From: Daphnia pulex
Lineage: Eukaryota > Arthropoda > Branchiopoda > Diplostraca > Daphniidae
Assembly: GCF_021134715.1 (NCBI RefSeq)
Contig: NC_060018.1
Span: 5,721,501 to 5,785,500 of the forward strand
Length of the DNA: 64,000 nucleotides
Direction of reading: 5' to 3'
The position numbers and the translations under genes are program-made. The notes beneath the pieces were generated by a model. That model was given only the letters and a program-made list of their open reading frames with translations. It was not told the origin of the DNA and did not search any database. Below, piece after piece: positions 47,351 to 58,192 of this stretch. The first letter of the stretch is position 1. Each line of letters starts with the position of its first letter.

Positions 47351-50300
47351 CTAACTGTCGTTGGTCACCAGGGACTTTTGGAAATCTTCGATTAAGGCGG
47401 CATACTCCTCTTTGAGCGTCTGAATAATGGAACGTTGCTCGTCAATGATGGTCGTCATTTCCCTGCACTTCTCATCTGTAAGTCCCAAATAAGCAAAAAC
47501 AAAGCAATGAGGAGACAAGGAATAAACCAAATAAACAGAAAAAGTGCACAAGTAATATCTTTGGAATGACAAAGAAAAAATGTTACCATGTTGCCTTCTG
47601 GTTTCTTGTAGGGAATGCAGCAGGGAAACTTCTCGTTGTTCGAGATATTTGACCAGCGAAGAAGCTTGAGAGCCGGATTTGACCGCTTGAACTCTCTCAC
47701 CTTCGCGTTGGCTTGCAGCAAAGTGCAACTGTAGCAATGGAAAAGGAAAACAATTTTCTTATTTCATAAATCAACACTGACCGTGAAGAAACAATTACCC
47801 CTCCAAAAAAAACTCTTATGGGGACGGTATTGCTACAAACACAAGGTACAAAAAGCATTGAATTTGCGCGTATGAGCATGTAGTATATATATGGTTGTCC
47901 GCTGTCTGTTAAGGCTGTTACTTTCGACTTCTTTCTACCCACTACCCAGAAACGGCTTTATTTATCAAACTTTCGGAACTTCTACTTGTATCGATCGACA
48001 TGCAAACTTTTTCTCCTGTCATAATGTCATCAAAATGACATAAACGTCTAGAATTTTTTTTACAGCTCCGGTAGTCTTGATCTCTTTTTTATCTGAAATC
48101 AATATCAGCAGGTGGGCACATATTGATTCAATTAGGAATTCGGAGAGAAGAGGTGAACCAAAGTTATTGATGTATGGCCTATGGCCTGTGTGGTGTCTAT
48201 TTTGTGTTTCGAAATATCGCCATGGTGTTGGCCATACCATTGCATAACCGAGCCTAGACCGGGGAAACGCATCTGACAATCTCATTACATGCATTTGTAC
48301 TAGGTTTTTTTGACTCGGTTCCCCCGTACTCTTACTCCGGATTTTTACTGCGTCTTACCTCGAGATTCCGTTGCTCTAGCTCTTTGATTGCTTTGTCGTA
48401 GTCTTGCTTTCTGTTTTCGGCCTCCTTGCTGAGTAGATCGATTTTACGTCGCAGAAATTCAGCCTCAACCCGCACTGAGTTGGCTTCTTGCTCTGCTGCT
48501 TTACAGTTTAGATCGGCTCTCAGTTCCGCTTCGCCCAGTCGTTGTTGCAGCTCTACCTGCTGTCCTGCTAGTCGACCTTGTTCACTCTGCATTTGACCTA
48601 AACCGTATAAAATTACGCACATTGTAAATATTCGTTCATTAATCTTGCAATCTAAGACGGATGTAAACCAGGAAACTCATGATTACAAACGGCATGATAA
48701 GAAACACTGCATGGAAAAGTAATAGTGCCCAAGCTTAAAATCAAGGATTTGGCGCGTTTGGAATGTAGTGACTAAAGGCGCAAATGGCAGCTACACACAG
48801 TATCCCCAGAATGTTTCAGTGGACTGGTACGGCCGAGTAATTAAATCAATAACTCAGCCAGTGCCAACTCTAATTAACTTTGTGGAGGTTTGATGTCATA
48901 GCCGTTTGCATAAAGATCGATAAAGATTGTTCATACTAATCTGTCGTTGGAAGTCTTGTCGGCTACTGTCCAGTAGATTAGTCTTGATCTGAATTTCATT
49001 TTTAAGGACAGCTTCATTGCGTTGAGACTGCTCCAAGTCCAATGATAAGCGGGTTAAAGCCTCGTCCCGCAGATCTCTCTCCCGCTTCAGAGCGCTTGTT
49101 TGTTCTGCCAATCTGAATGATAGAATAATTCAGAAGCCCTAAATTAATGTCTGCTGGTCGGACAGTTCATCTCACAGTGCGTGAGTTGTCAAAACGAAAA
49201 CATTACAAATTTAAAAGGCTAGGGTAAATAGAACAACTTGCTTTGATTCCCATCGAGTCCTTTCTTCTTGCAGCCGTCTCGAATGCTCCGCGTTAAGGGT
49301 GGTCATTTGTTGCTCATGCTGTTCAACCAAGGAAACTAAACGTCGAACTTCACTCTCCATCTGAATAGAAGCAGGCGCAAAAGTTTGAATATTTAAAAAA
49401 AATCAGGAATCAACTTTTTAATGTTAGTTGTCGAGTTTTATTTGAGTTTTAAACGACTTACTTGAACACGTTCTAACTGAGCTTGTTCGGCGACTTCGAC
49501 ACTTTGTTGGACTTGTCTTAACGCATCGGCTTCCCGCTGCTGTAACCCCGAAACTGTGGAACGCAACATGTTTACCGTACTCAGTAATTCGGACTTTTCT
49601 CTAAAACAAAAAAAAAATATATATATCATTTAAAATAAGATTGAAAATAAGAAGAGTTATGAGCCTTTGAAATGTTATTTGTTCAAAGTTAATAGAGATC
49701 AGGGAGGAGGGGGGGGGGGTCAGCTTTACAGCAACAACGCGAGCACTCCGAACAAACAAGCGAAATAAAGAGCTTTTGCAGACTGACTAGAATACGTAAA
49801 ACGTACAACTAAGACCGCTGTAATTTGATATAGGAAAAGGAGCAATAGATTTTCCTACTAAAAACAAAAAAGAAAGAACATCTTTATCTATATATGAACA
49901 TTAAAATATCGATGAAATTGTGTAAATGGAAATTAATCGTGGTGTAAAAATACGAAAAACGTCAAGAAAGGATTTAAAATCGAATCGAACCTTCTTACGC
50001 CACCTAGCCTTCTGTTTCTGAATCAATTGAAGGAGAAGAGTTTGAATGTAATTTTCATTAACTAAAATCTTTCATTTGTGTTAAAAAACGCTATCACGAT
50101 TACTTCACGTTACCACGTTGACTACTTCAGAAAATTCTTAACCCTTTGATAATTTCTTTACATCATAAAAAAGTTCAAAAACATACATAAAAATAAGTAA
50201 TAGAAAACGAGATCCATACCTACTGATGTCTTCAGATGTTTTTGATTTATTTTGTCCATTCCAACAAGTATGTTCTGTCCATTGTTGGTTCAACACTTGG

Positions 50301-50971
50301 ATCTGTTGTTGAGCTCCAGCTAAATCTTGCAAAACTTTTTTTCTTTGAATTTCACAACTTTCATGACTAACAGAAAATTTTGCATTGGATATTGTGTCAA
50401 TCAGTGAAAATAGCCTTTGTGTCACAACATTTGCTTGGCCCATTCTACTAGACTCTTCATTTGAAATCATCACCTTTGTTTCACTTATGATTCCAGGTAC
50501 TTGTTTCTGTTAAGTATTGTAAAACCAAACTGTCATTTAAATTTTAAAACAAAAAATTATTAACTGTAAATATATCAGCAGTACCCTGTAAAATGACACT
50601 TCTTTTTCCAAAGCTTTGATGTAGATTATCTGCTTCTGAATCATTCCAGTTAAAATGTAATCTGAACTATTTCCTTCAATCAAAAGTCCACTTTTTTGAG
50701 GTACTGGGCTCTTGAAGAGAGCTTTACGAGCAGAAAGTGATTTTGTCTCTGAATTTTCTGATGAAGAAAGATCACGTCTTATTTCTGATGCCTGTACACA
50801 AAGAACAGGAACCAATTCAGTTTTGATTATACCATTAGAAATAGTTAATACAACCTTCAATCCACTTCTATAAATTTGTTGATCTGAACTATCACTTTCA
50901 GACAAAAATTGTTTAAGTTGATGAACCGCTTTGTAGTATTCATCTGGACTATCACTCTTCCGGAAATCCAT
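47351..50971 (-). CDS. SDCCAG8: SDCCAG8-like centrosomal coiled-coil protein
   Basis: SDCCAG8 (CCCAP, NPHP10) is a centrosome and ciliary-base scaffold; loss in humans causes a ciliopathy. Coding exons in order: 50971-50855, 50791-50585, 50506-50220, 49600-49462, 49360-49242, 49112-48937, 48597-48359, 47728-47587, 47475-47351; sum 1551 nt, 516 aa (human 713 aa). Similarity to remembered human sequence runs in order: AVHQLKQFL near the N-terminus, IQKQIIYIKALEKEVSFYR (human IHHLEAEVKF region), SHESCEIQRKKVLQDL, then STVNMLRSTVSGLQQREAD with human SVRSSLADTQQREAS, RTRWESKL with human REYMGSKM, and SLVKYLEQREVSLL near the end. Nearly the whole chain has coiled-coil composition. The start at 50971 is the first ATG and opens the conserved N-terminus. 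The intron after 49242 uses a GC donor. It shares a promoter with NDUFA13. Homology is by sequence pattern only, but co-linear over the length. Confidence 0.82.
49709..49719 (+). repeat. Poly-G tract
   Basis: G-rich run (11 G, preceded by GGGAGGA) in the intron between exons 50506-50220 and 49600-49462 of the SDCCAG8-like gene. Confidence 0.9.
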
Positions 50972-51368
50972 TTTTGAAGTTTTTGTCACTTAAGAATTAA
51001 GACAAGTATCAAAAGTAGTAGTTACGTAAACTGAAAAATATCACCAGCAGTGAATATGTTTGTTTTGATTTGAATCATCTTTTGCAATTCCATTTTCACG
51101 TCGCTATGACAACGACAACTGCACTTTGCTGCAGTTGCCATACATTTATATTAATTCAATAAACTCACAGAAACTAAAAAAAAGGTATCAAAATAACATC
51201 CCTTATTCCTTTGAAGTTTGAACAGTAAGAAAATATTTTTATCTTCAGCATTAATATTTTAATTACCTTCTCAGAAAATTTGTGATTATTGCCATCTTCC
51301 GCCAGATGGTGATTGTATAGCTGATTCAGGTGTTTACAACAGACAACAGTATCCAGCTGTTAGCAAAG
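50972..51368. promoter_or_regulatory. Shared bidirectional promoter of SDCCAG8 and NDUFA13
   Basis: The start codons of SDCCAG8 (minus, 50971) and NDUFA13 (plus, 51369) are 397 bp apart in divergent orientation, so both promoters and 5' UTRs share this segment. No TATA box recognised. Confidence 0.7.
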
Positions 51369-52103
51369 ATGGATGCCACCATCAAGCAAGATTTGCCACC
51401 TCCTGGAGGATATGAAAAAATTCAGTATGCTCGTAATCCAGCAAAAACATTCTTTAGAGGTATGTCTCGATTACATTTTCGTGGAATAGTTTTGATTTAT
51501 TTACCTTCAATGTATGTGGTTTTTTATGTTCAAATAGTACAGACCTTACATCTTAATTTGCTAATTACAATATTTTTACAATGTGTATACAGGAGGAAGG
51601 TTGCTTGCTGGATTTATAATTCTCAATGGCTGCACCACCTACTATTACTTTAACCATCTTTATCCTGGAATTCTCCATCGGAGGGTTGAAAAAAAAGGTT
51701 CTCACTTAGCAACCTTGCCTTTGCTGTTGGCTGAACAGGATAGAGCGTAAGCATTAATTTAAACTATAAATTTCATCAGTATACAACAATCTAATTCTTA
51801 GAAGTAATTTCCTTAAATTTTTTGTAGATTCTTAAAGCACTGCAGAGCTTTGCGAGATGAAGAGGAGAAACTAATGGCCAATGTCCCTGGCTGGGAGGTA
51901 TGCATATATCCTGTATTTTTGTAATTTTTCTATATTAAAAAAATGGTCATCATTTCATTCAGGTTGGCAAGTGGAATGGTCAACCAATTTTTAAAACACT
52001 TGATAAGGATGTTTTTTCTAATCCAATCCTTAGTGAGTACTATTGCCATGCCCCTTATATGGATTTCTACAAGAAAGCTATGGAAGAGGCAATCCAAGTT
52101 TAG
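51369..52103 (+). CDS. NDUFA13: NADH dehydrogenase (complex I) subunit NDUFA13 / GRIM-19
   Basis: Accessory subunit of mitochondrial complex I (B16.6), anchored in the inner membrane and also known as GRIM-19 in cell death and STAT3 signalling. Coding exons 51369-51459, 51593-51746, 51828-51897 and 51963-52103 sum to 456 nt, 151 aa (human 144). The N-terminus MDATIKQDLPPPGGYEKIQY has the family signature KQDxPPPGGY. Residues about 32-55 (LLAGFIILNGCTTYYYF) form the single membrane helix at the expected place. The matrix or intermembrane part contains LPLLLAEQDR and NVPGWEVGKWNGQP, matching human LPLLQAETDR and DVPDWKVGES. Introns of 133, 81 and 65 nt. Short and complete; all phases fit. It diverges from SDCCAG8 across a 397-bp promoter. 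Confidence 0.96.
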
Positions 52104-53175
52104 TTTTCATTCCTGATGTAAATGTGAAAACAGGAAAATCTAGTAATGAGTATTGAATGGTACTGTGCGATCTTTGAGTTTTGGAGATGTTCTCTTTTAG
52201 TCTCATAAATTATAATTATGATATGCTTGAAGGTTAAACATTGACATCTAGTCAATTAAATTAATTAGGTGAAACATATTTAAAAAGGAGTTTAAAAAAA
52301 CAAGTTTTATCATCTGTGGAGAAAATATCAAGAATTTGGCCAAGAGGCATGATATAGTCGGATGAAGCAAAGACGTTGTAAGCTTTACGTTGTCTGCATT
52401 TTTTTTAAAGCTAACCTCCACCAATAGACGTGAGGCATCATTAATTAGACTTTCGTGTTTTATACGAACATTTATTACTTAACATAGGTAGTGGGGAATG
52501 TTTTTAATGTACCGTCTGATTTTATTTGTTTCTATAGAAGAACAGCACCAGCCGAATATCAGAGAATTGTAGGTTGAATAGCAAATTTAAAGGTCTAGTT
52601 AGAATGACATTTTCATTGCCCAATATAGGATACTCCAATTCCGCAGAGAGCTGTGTGCATAGAAAAGTCGAAAGAGATCGATGGTTCTCCAGCTGACTTT
52701 ATTATGTATATTGGATGAGAGTAGCGAAACCCAATCGCCAATCGATATGTACTCCGTTTGACAGTGATGGCAATGAAATCACTGAGCATAAGCTTTATCA
52801 TGGTAACGTTGTCCCTAGCTTTCAATGCGCGTCAGCCTCACTAGTCAGAATGCCGGATATGACTTTTACCCGTCTGTTCGTTGTTGGATTCATGCCGTGT
52901 GACACAAACCGTAGTTCCTAATGCTTAAAGATTACAGGAGAAAACTAGAAATCGATCCGCAATATCTAGTTGCCGTGCACAGGACGTTTGGTCTTTTGCC
53001 TTTCTTTCTCTCACCAGCAATTTTATCACTTCAGTCTTATAGAAATAAGCAATTCGTGCTACATCCTTATGTGCTGTAATTAAACTTTTGTTGGACTCTT
53101 TATTACTTGAGAAACGAGGCTTGTGCCTTGGTAGAACTCTCGTGATTTGGATCCGGTGACCGTGGGTGGTTTTAT

Positions 53176-53282
53176 TTAGTAGACAACTGGCCCATTCATG
53201 TCGAAGTTGCCGTCTTGAATGCTGTACTTAAAGAGCCGGGCCGCGAAGACGTCGTGCTGTCGAACTTTACCATGGGCGGTAT
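53176..53282 (-). CDS. Probable terminal coding exon of an unidentified minus-strand gene
   Basis: On the minus strand a strong acceptor (pyrimidine tract ATTTTTCCTTTTTCACTAG) is followed by a frame of 34 full codons to TAA at 53176, ending ...GNFDMNGPVVY. An AATAAA overlaps the stop codon (53176-53171). The segment is GC-richer than its surroundings. I do not recognise the protein. Another segment with good sites lies upstream, 54175-54119 (acceptor TTCCCGCAG, donor GGAA|GTAAGA, 57 nt), but its open phases lead into other frames of this exon (ending ...KTATST or ...KYRPW). So either they belong to different transcripts, or another frame is the real one, or an exon is missing between them. 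Confidence 0.35.
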
Positions 53283-56200
53283 CTAGTGAAAAAGGAAAAA
53301 TTGCCAAAGGGTAGTGAAATGCAGGGATGATAGGTCCTTCTCAATAGAGAGTGTAATGTTGTTGCTTAGTGCTCATTAGCCACGTGAATGGAATTCTGTG
53401 CCTAACCTAATACGCGCTCTCTTGATTTTCTTCATTGTGTAGCAATGTAGGGCGTCACGGGATGGAGTACGACGAGAGTAATAATAAAACGCTAAATAAC
53501 ATACTGTAGTCTTCAAAAAAGATCACCGAGTTCACGAAGCACAACATGGTCACAAAAGAAAAAGAAAATTGGTCGACGTAAATTTAGACGAGTGCACACT
53601 GTACATAGTAGACTAAGCTAAAGTTCCATCATGCATCCCAATGATCAATGATTTTCAAAAAAATATAGTAAAAAGGGGTGGGAAGCATCAGTAAGGATTG
53701 GAGTGTGGTATTAAAAGGGAGCGACGGAAAGGCAGAAACAAACTTAAAAATAGATAGAGAATAGGTGAACTCGACCAATTCAACTAGAAATAAAATTGGT
53801 AAGGTGTTGCTCCGAATGGCCATTGAATCAACGCAAGGATTACATCAAAGGAACTATGAAGAGTCCTCCAATCATTAATCGTTAACGCCAAGATAAAAAT
53901 CAAACTTAAACGTATTCATCTAACATCAGAATAAGATTACATGAATCTATTTTTTATTAATCGAAAATTTTGAATTGGTGTTGAAATCCCTTGTGGATTT
54001 AAAGGAAGTCAAGTAAATTTTGGATAAGATGAAAACTCAACTGAAATGAAAGAAATATCACGTTGGCTACCAACGTAAACTAATAGAATTACTATCCATT
54101 ATTTGCAAATGCTCTTACTTCCGGTTGACAGCAAACGTTTTCATGTTGACTTTGACGTCGGGAGGCGTCGCCGACCTGCGGGAATTAAATGGGAGTAAGA
54201 AAGCACGTAAGGAGAGCTAGAAGATAGAGATAGAGCTAGAGATCCATCATTTAGTCGCTAAGGTAAAAGTTAACGTCAGCGAAAACAGAAAGCATTTGAT
54301 AAACAATAGAGAGTGTAGAGCACTCGAGAAACTCTGTTGCAATAAATATAAACACCGAACAGCTCCTTGACAGATAAAAGTGGGAGTATAGGTAACGTAG
54401 GATACTTCACTTATTTTCTGTTAATGCCAACATTGTAAAAGAATCAAACAAATCCCGTTTCGGTAAAGTGCAAACAACTATAAATACACAGAGAAGGGAA
54501 TAAGACACCATCAATATCCAGCATATATGCGACATGTGTATCCAGTTTCTACATATTTTTCTAGGGGAGGGTGGATGTTTGAAAAGGATAACCGACGATT
54601 GGTAACCGACGTCTCGTTGCGTCAATATTCAATGAGCACTTGCTCGTTCGGCGTCCCGGAATCGTGCACGAGTACTGCATCCAAAACAACGGATCGGAAA
54701 GTACGTACGTTTACGTAGAAAATCTAGCGTAAACAACAATACTTTGTATGCGCAACAACAACAATTCCCCCAGATCCCTTGGTTCTATGGTCTTGTTTTT
54801 TTTTTGTATTCGTCTTCCCCATTTTAAAATTAAATTTTAAAAGAAGCAGGAGATTTAAAATGCTAAACTGAACTTTGGAAAACTGTATATGGGATTCTCG
54901 TTTTAGATCTAAACAAAAACCACGTATTTGCATTGATATACGTAAGAAGCCTCGTCGAAATAGTAACTGGGGTTGGGTTGAGTTCTCACTGACCGTAAAA
55001 ATACACAAAACAATGAGGTATACAATCCTACAAATATATATCGTCTCCTTCTGTCGTCATCGCCGTCCATCTTATTGTTTGCCGTTCCAGAAAAAGAAAA
55101 TTGGCTTCCACAAAACTTTCGAAACCGCCCTCGCCTCCCAAAAACTTTACGGCCAGACATAGACCAACAGCCTCTCGTACATCTGCGAGCCGCAGGTTTC
55201 TTCCTTTTTTTGTGGCTTCTTCCTGTGGCCTTTTAATCTGCAAGATCAACTTGTCAATATACTGCATCTAAGCCAATTCAGCTGCGGTATCAAAAGCTTG
55301 TCGTAAGAGATCCTTTTTTTTTGTTTCCCTTTTCTTTCCCTTGTTTTGGCAAGGAACCCAAATTTGACTCCTATCGGCACCCAGCCAATTCCGATAGAGG
55401 CCTAATCCGTAAGGAAATCATTGCTAGTTAATTATGATGATTGCTATTAAGAGTATTGGGTGGGTGGGCATAGTATACGCAGTGAGGATGGGACACAATC
55501 TGCTAATTACCAGCAGCAAACAACGTCCCCTAAAAAGTTTTAAGAGTTTTTCCTCCCTTTTTTTCTTTCACGTTCCTTTGGCCTTTGGCTTGTTATAAAC
55601 TTGGAGGAAGCACTGCACGACTTTTTACTTAACGGTCGCCTAACCACAGCGATGCTTCCCATCGCTTTCCTGTCATTGGGCGTCACGTTGTAGCTCCTTT
55701 GATTCTGCATGGCATATTTCAATTATCCCCAATCCTATTATGCCGACAAAACCGCGAACTCGACTGTTTTTTTTTTTCCTCTTGCTACTCGACCTCTTGT
55801 GCAGTCAGCAGTATTTTTTGGAGGCAACTTCAACGGGGGAGGTGGCCGCCCCGTCATTTAGACGAGAGGAACCAAAGGGATAAAAAAAAAATATGGTCAA
55901 AAAGAAGGAAGAAAAAAAGGACACATGTCCATAGCAAAGGTTATACAAGTTACTGCCGTCAACTCACAAGTACAGTACATAAAAAATAGGAGGGAAGGAA
56001 GCAATAGAGCTGCACGAGGAGCTCTTATGCCCACTGCTGTGTGTGTGTGTCTCCATCTTTTTCATTTTCTTCGACTGCCGGACAACGTCGCCGGGATTTC
56101 CGCAGCGACTTTCATCGATTAACTGCGATAGTCATATCTGCACGAAGGATCGGAAAGAGTATAAATTGGAGGAAATTGTGTGTGGAGGATCAGATCGATT

Positions 56201-56929
56201 GCGGGAGGATGCCAACTGGAACCCAATATCGCGCACGGAGAATCGCGGAGAATTGAAACTTAACAATTTTCTCCATCGGTCTTATCTCCCTTCAGCAGTC
56301 TAGACGCTAAATTCTTTGTAAAAGCATCGTTCAAATTAACAATGGCTCTGCATTTTTGGTTGGACCAACGTCTCAAGCGGCAGGAGAGAGCCAGACGGCG
56401 GCGGGCGTAATGAACGCGTTCATGAACTTAGATCCGCTTTCAATGCATAACGATATGAGTTAGTAAGGATTCCTAGGGTTCATTCCCACTTTCCCACATC
56501 TTTTGTGTATCTATTTTGGCTTGATGAAGTTCATGCTTCTTGTTTAAGGATCAACAGCAACATTGTGTCCTCTAAAGATGCAAAATTTATCCGTTGGCTT
56601 CGGTGGATCCAATTCCATTTTTAGAGACTCCTTTTGTCTTGAACCCCACGCCACTTTCTATATCGAACCGACTCTGCAGTGTATCCATACATAAATTTCT
56701 CTAACGAAGCCCTTAATCAAGCTACACATTCAGACTCGTCGTCGAAAAGGAATAACGAAGGAAGGAATTGCCACAGATCTCTCGGAGAAAAGAAGTTAAT
56801 TCAAATCGGAAGTAAGAAAATTACGGCGAAAAAAGGGTGGGCGGCCTTCTCTAGCGAATAAGAACCCCCAAAAAAACTAACAGATTGGTCGATAATACGA
56901 AGAAAAGGTTTCTGTAGACATCGTCAAGA

Positions 56930-56942
56930 CCCCCCCCCCCCC
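56930..56942 (+). repeat. Poly-C tract (13 C)
   Basis: Run of 13 C (poly-G on the minus strand) in intergenic DNA. Confidence 0.95.
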
Positions 56943-58092
56943 TCCTCCCTTCTTCCCCTTTGGGATGGATGGCTGGATAAAAGGTAGACGACACTATAGT
57001 GTCTATACGTTCAAATCGAAGGCGAGATTGCGCTCCGGCGTCACTCTTGTGCAGTAAGACGGACGAGCATAGAGGGGCCACACACGAACACACAAACATA
57101 ACAAACTATAGTCATTGGGAAAATAAGAGCAGAGAAGAGAGAGAGAGAGTGTGTAAAAGAATAGATGGCGCGGTGGTGGATCGCACTCATCCCTCCCCAT
57201 CTTTCTTAGAGTGGCGTCGGAAACCAGGGACAGGAGTGGGGTGGGCGAGGCGGCGTGAGACCGCCCCTCACCCTGCGTCGACTTGCGACTCTGCGGGACG
57301 GGTAAAGCGCGAGCCGGGGAAAAGGTTGAAAACTCTCGTGACCGACTCATAAGGGCCACAGTTGGGCTCCTAGTCAGCCTCAGGTAACATCTGTACAAAC
57401 AATCTAATCGCTCCTCTCGTTATTTTGGCGCTGCGGACAGAAACGGTTCTTCATCCAAATAACATTGCGGTTACTTCGCCCCCCAAAGCCTCTGCGTCGT
57501 TGTTAAATTGATTGGAGTACACAAAAATCGGAACTCGAAAAATAAGTGGAAATCAAATCAAATTGGCGAATTCATTTGCGTTTGGCGTGCAAGTTGTGTG
57601 TATGTGTGTGGTTGTGTGTGTGTGTGAGCCCGCCCAATTCAAAGGTTTACTATCCCTTGATTGCGGTTATTGTCCACCATTTGAATGGTCGCAGTTCGTC
57701 CGACTTTGCCCGGCCTTTGTCGCCGTTTTCCGTCGCGGCCGTTTGACGTCCAGTCACTTGCTAAATGTCAGCGATTGCTTACAAATGGACGTACGCCATG
57801 CAATAAGAAACATTTCACTCCTCCGTCTGGACTTGCTATCGGCTGACACCGCGTTTTGAATTATTGATTGACGTCTCTTCATACTTCGTGCTCTGTTCCT
57901 GCCCACCCACGTGTTGGTGGCGTCGCAGGGATTTCCGACGCAGTGCTGCTCACCGTCAAATTATTCCCCCTTTCATAATATCTGGCCTTTTGACTCGTCC
58001 CCGTTTACCCCGTACTGAAATAACACGGATCTCTCGTCATTAGTCTCCAATAGAGTTTGTATAAATCACAGCGCGTCACGCACCACGTCATC

Positions 58093-58192
58093 ATGGAACG
58101 ACACTCGACATCTTCTTCTAGTCTGCCCAAGCCGAAAGCTCGTTACTGGCAATGGATCTTATTCGCTTTACTGACACTAGAATGCCGCACAG
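58093..58192 (+). CDS. Candidate signal-peptide first exon of a gene continuing downstream
   Basis: An ATG in good context (ATCATGG) opens a 33-codon frame ending at a good donor (ACAG|GTAAAC) with one base left over (phase 1 intron). The peptide has a Ser/Lys-rich start, then a hydrophobic core (WQWILFALLTLECRTG), as in a signal peptide with cleavage near the exon end. The Sidestep-type gene has the same layout: a signal-peptide exon ending in phase 1, followed by a very long first intron. I found no matching second exon up to 64000, so the rest probably lies outside the window. It may encode a secreted or cell-surface protein; the family cannot be told. GC-rich sequence upstream (57640-57860) suits a promoter. 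Confidence 0.45.

Larger units (their letters stand above)
52104..58092. other. Region between NDUFA13 and the 58.1-kb exon; sparse coding signal
   Basis: Starts with the NDUFA13 3' UTR. Contains two minus-strand segments with good splice signals (53176-53282 and 54119-54175) that may belong to an unidentified gene, and GC-richer patches at 56340-56410 and 57000-57350 that could be promoter sequence of the plus-strand gene starting at 58.1 kb. The remaining ORFs have no recognisable product. Confidence 0.5.

Noticed and set aside
47209..47415. Plus-strand Cys-rich ORF (68 codons) at the SDCCAG8 3' end
   Set aside because: Cys spacing suggested a small secreted peptide, but it overlaps the last SDCCAG8 exon in antisense, lacks a signal peptide and has no splice support.
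56340..56410. Plus-strand 22-codon Arg-rich ORF (MALHFWLDQRLKRQ...)
   Set aside because: Too short, no splice donor at its end, and both strands are open because of GC-rich composition.
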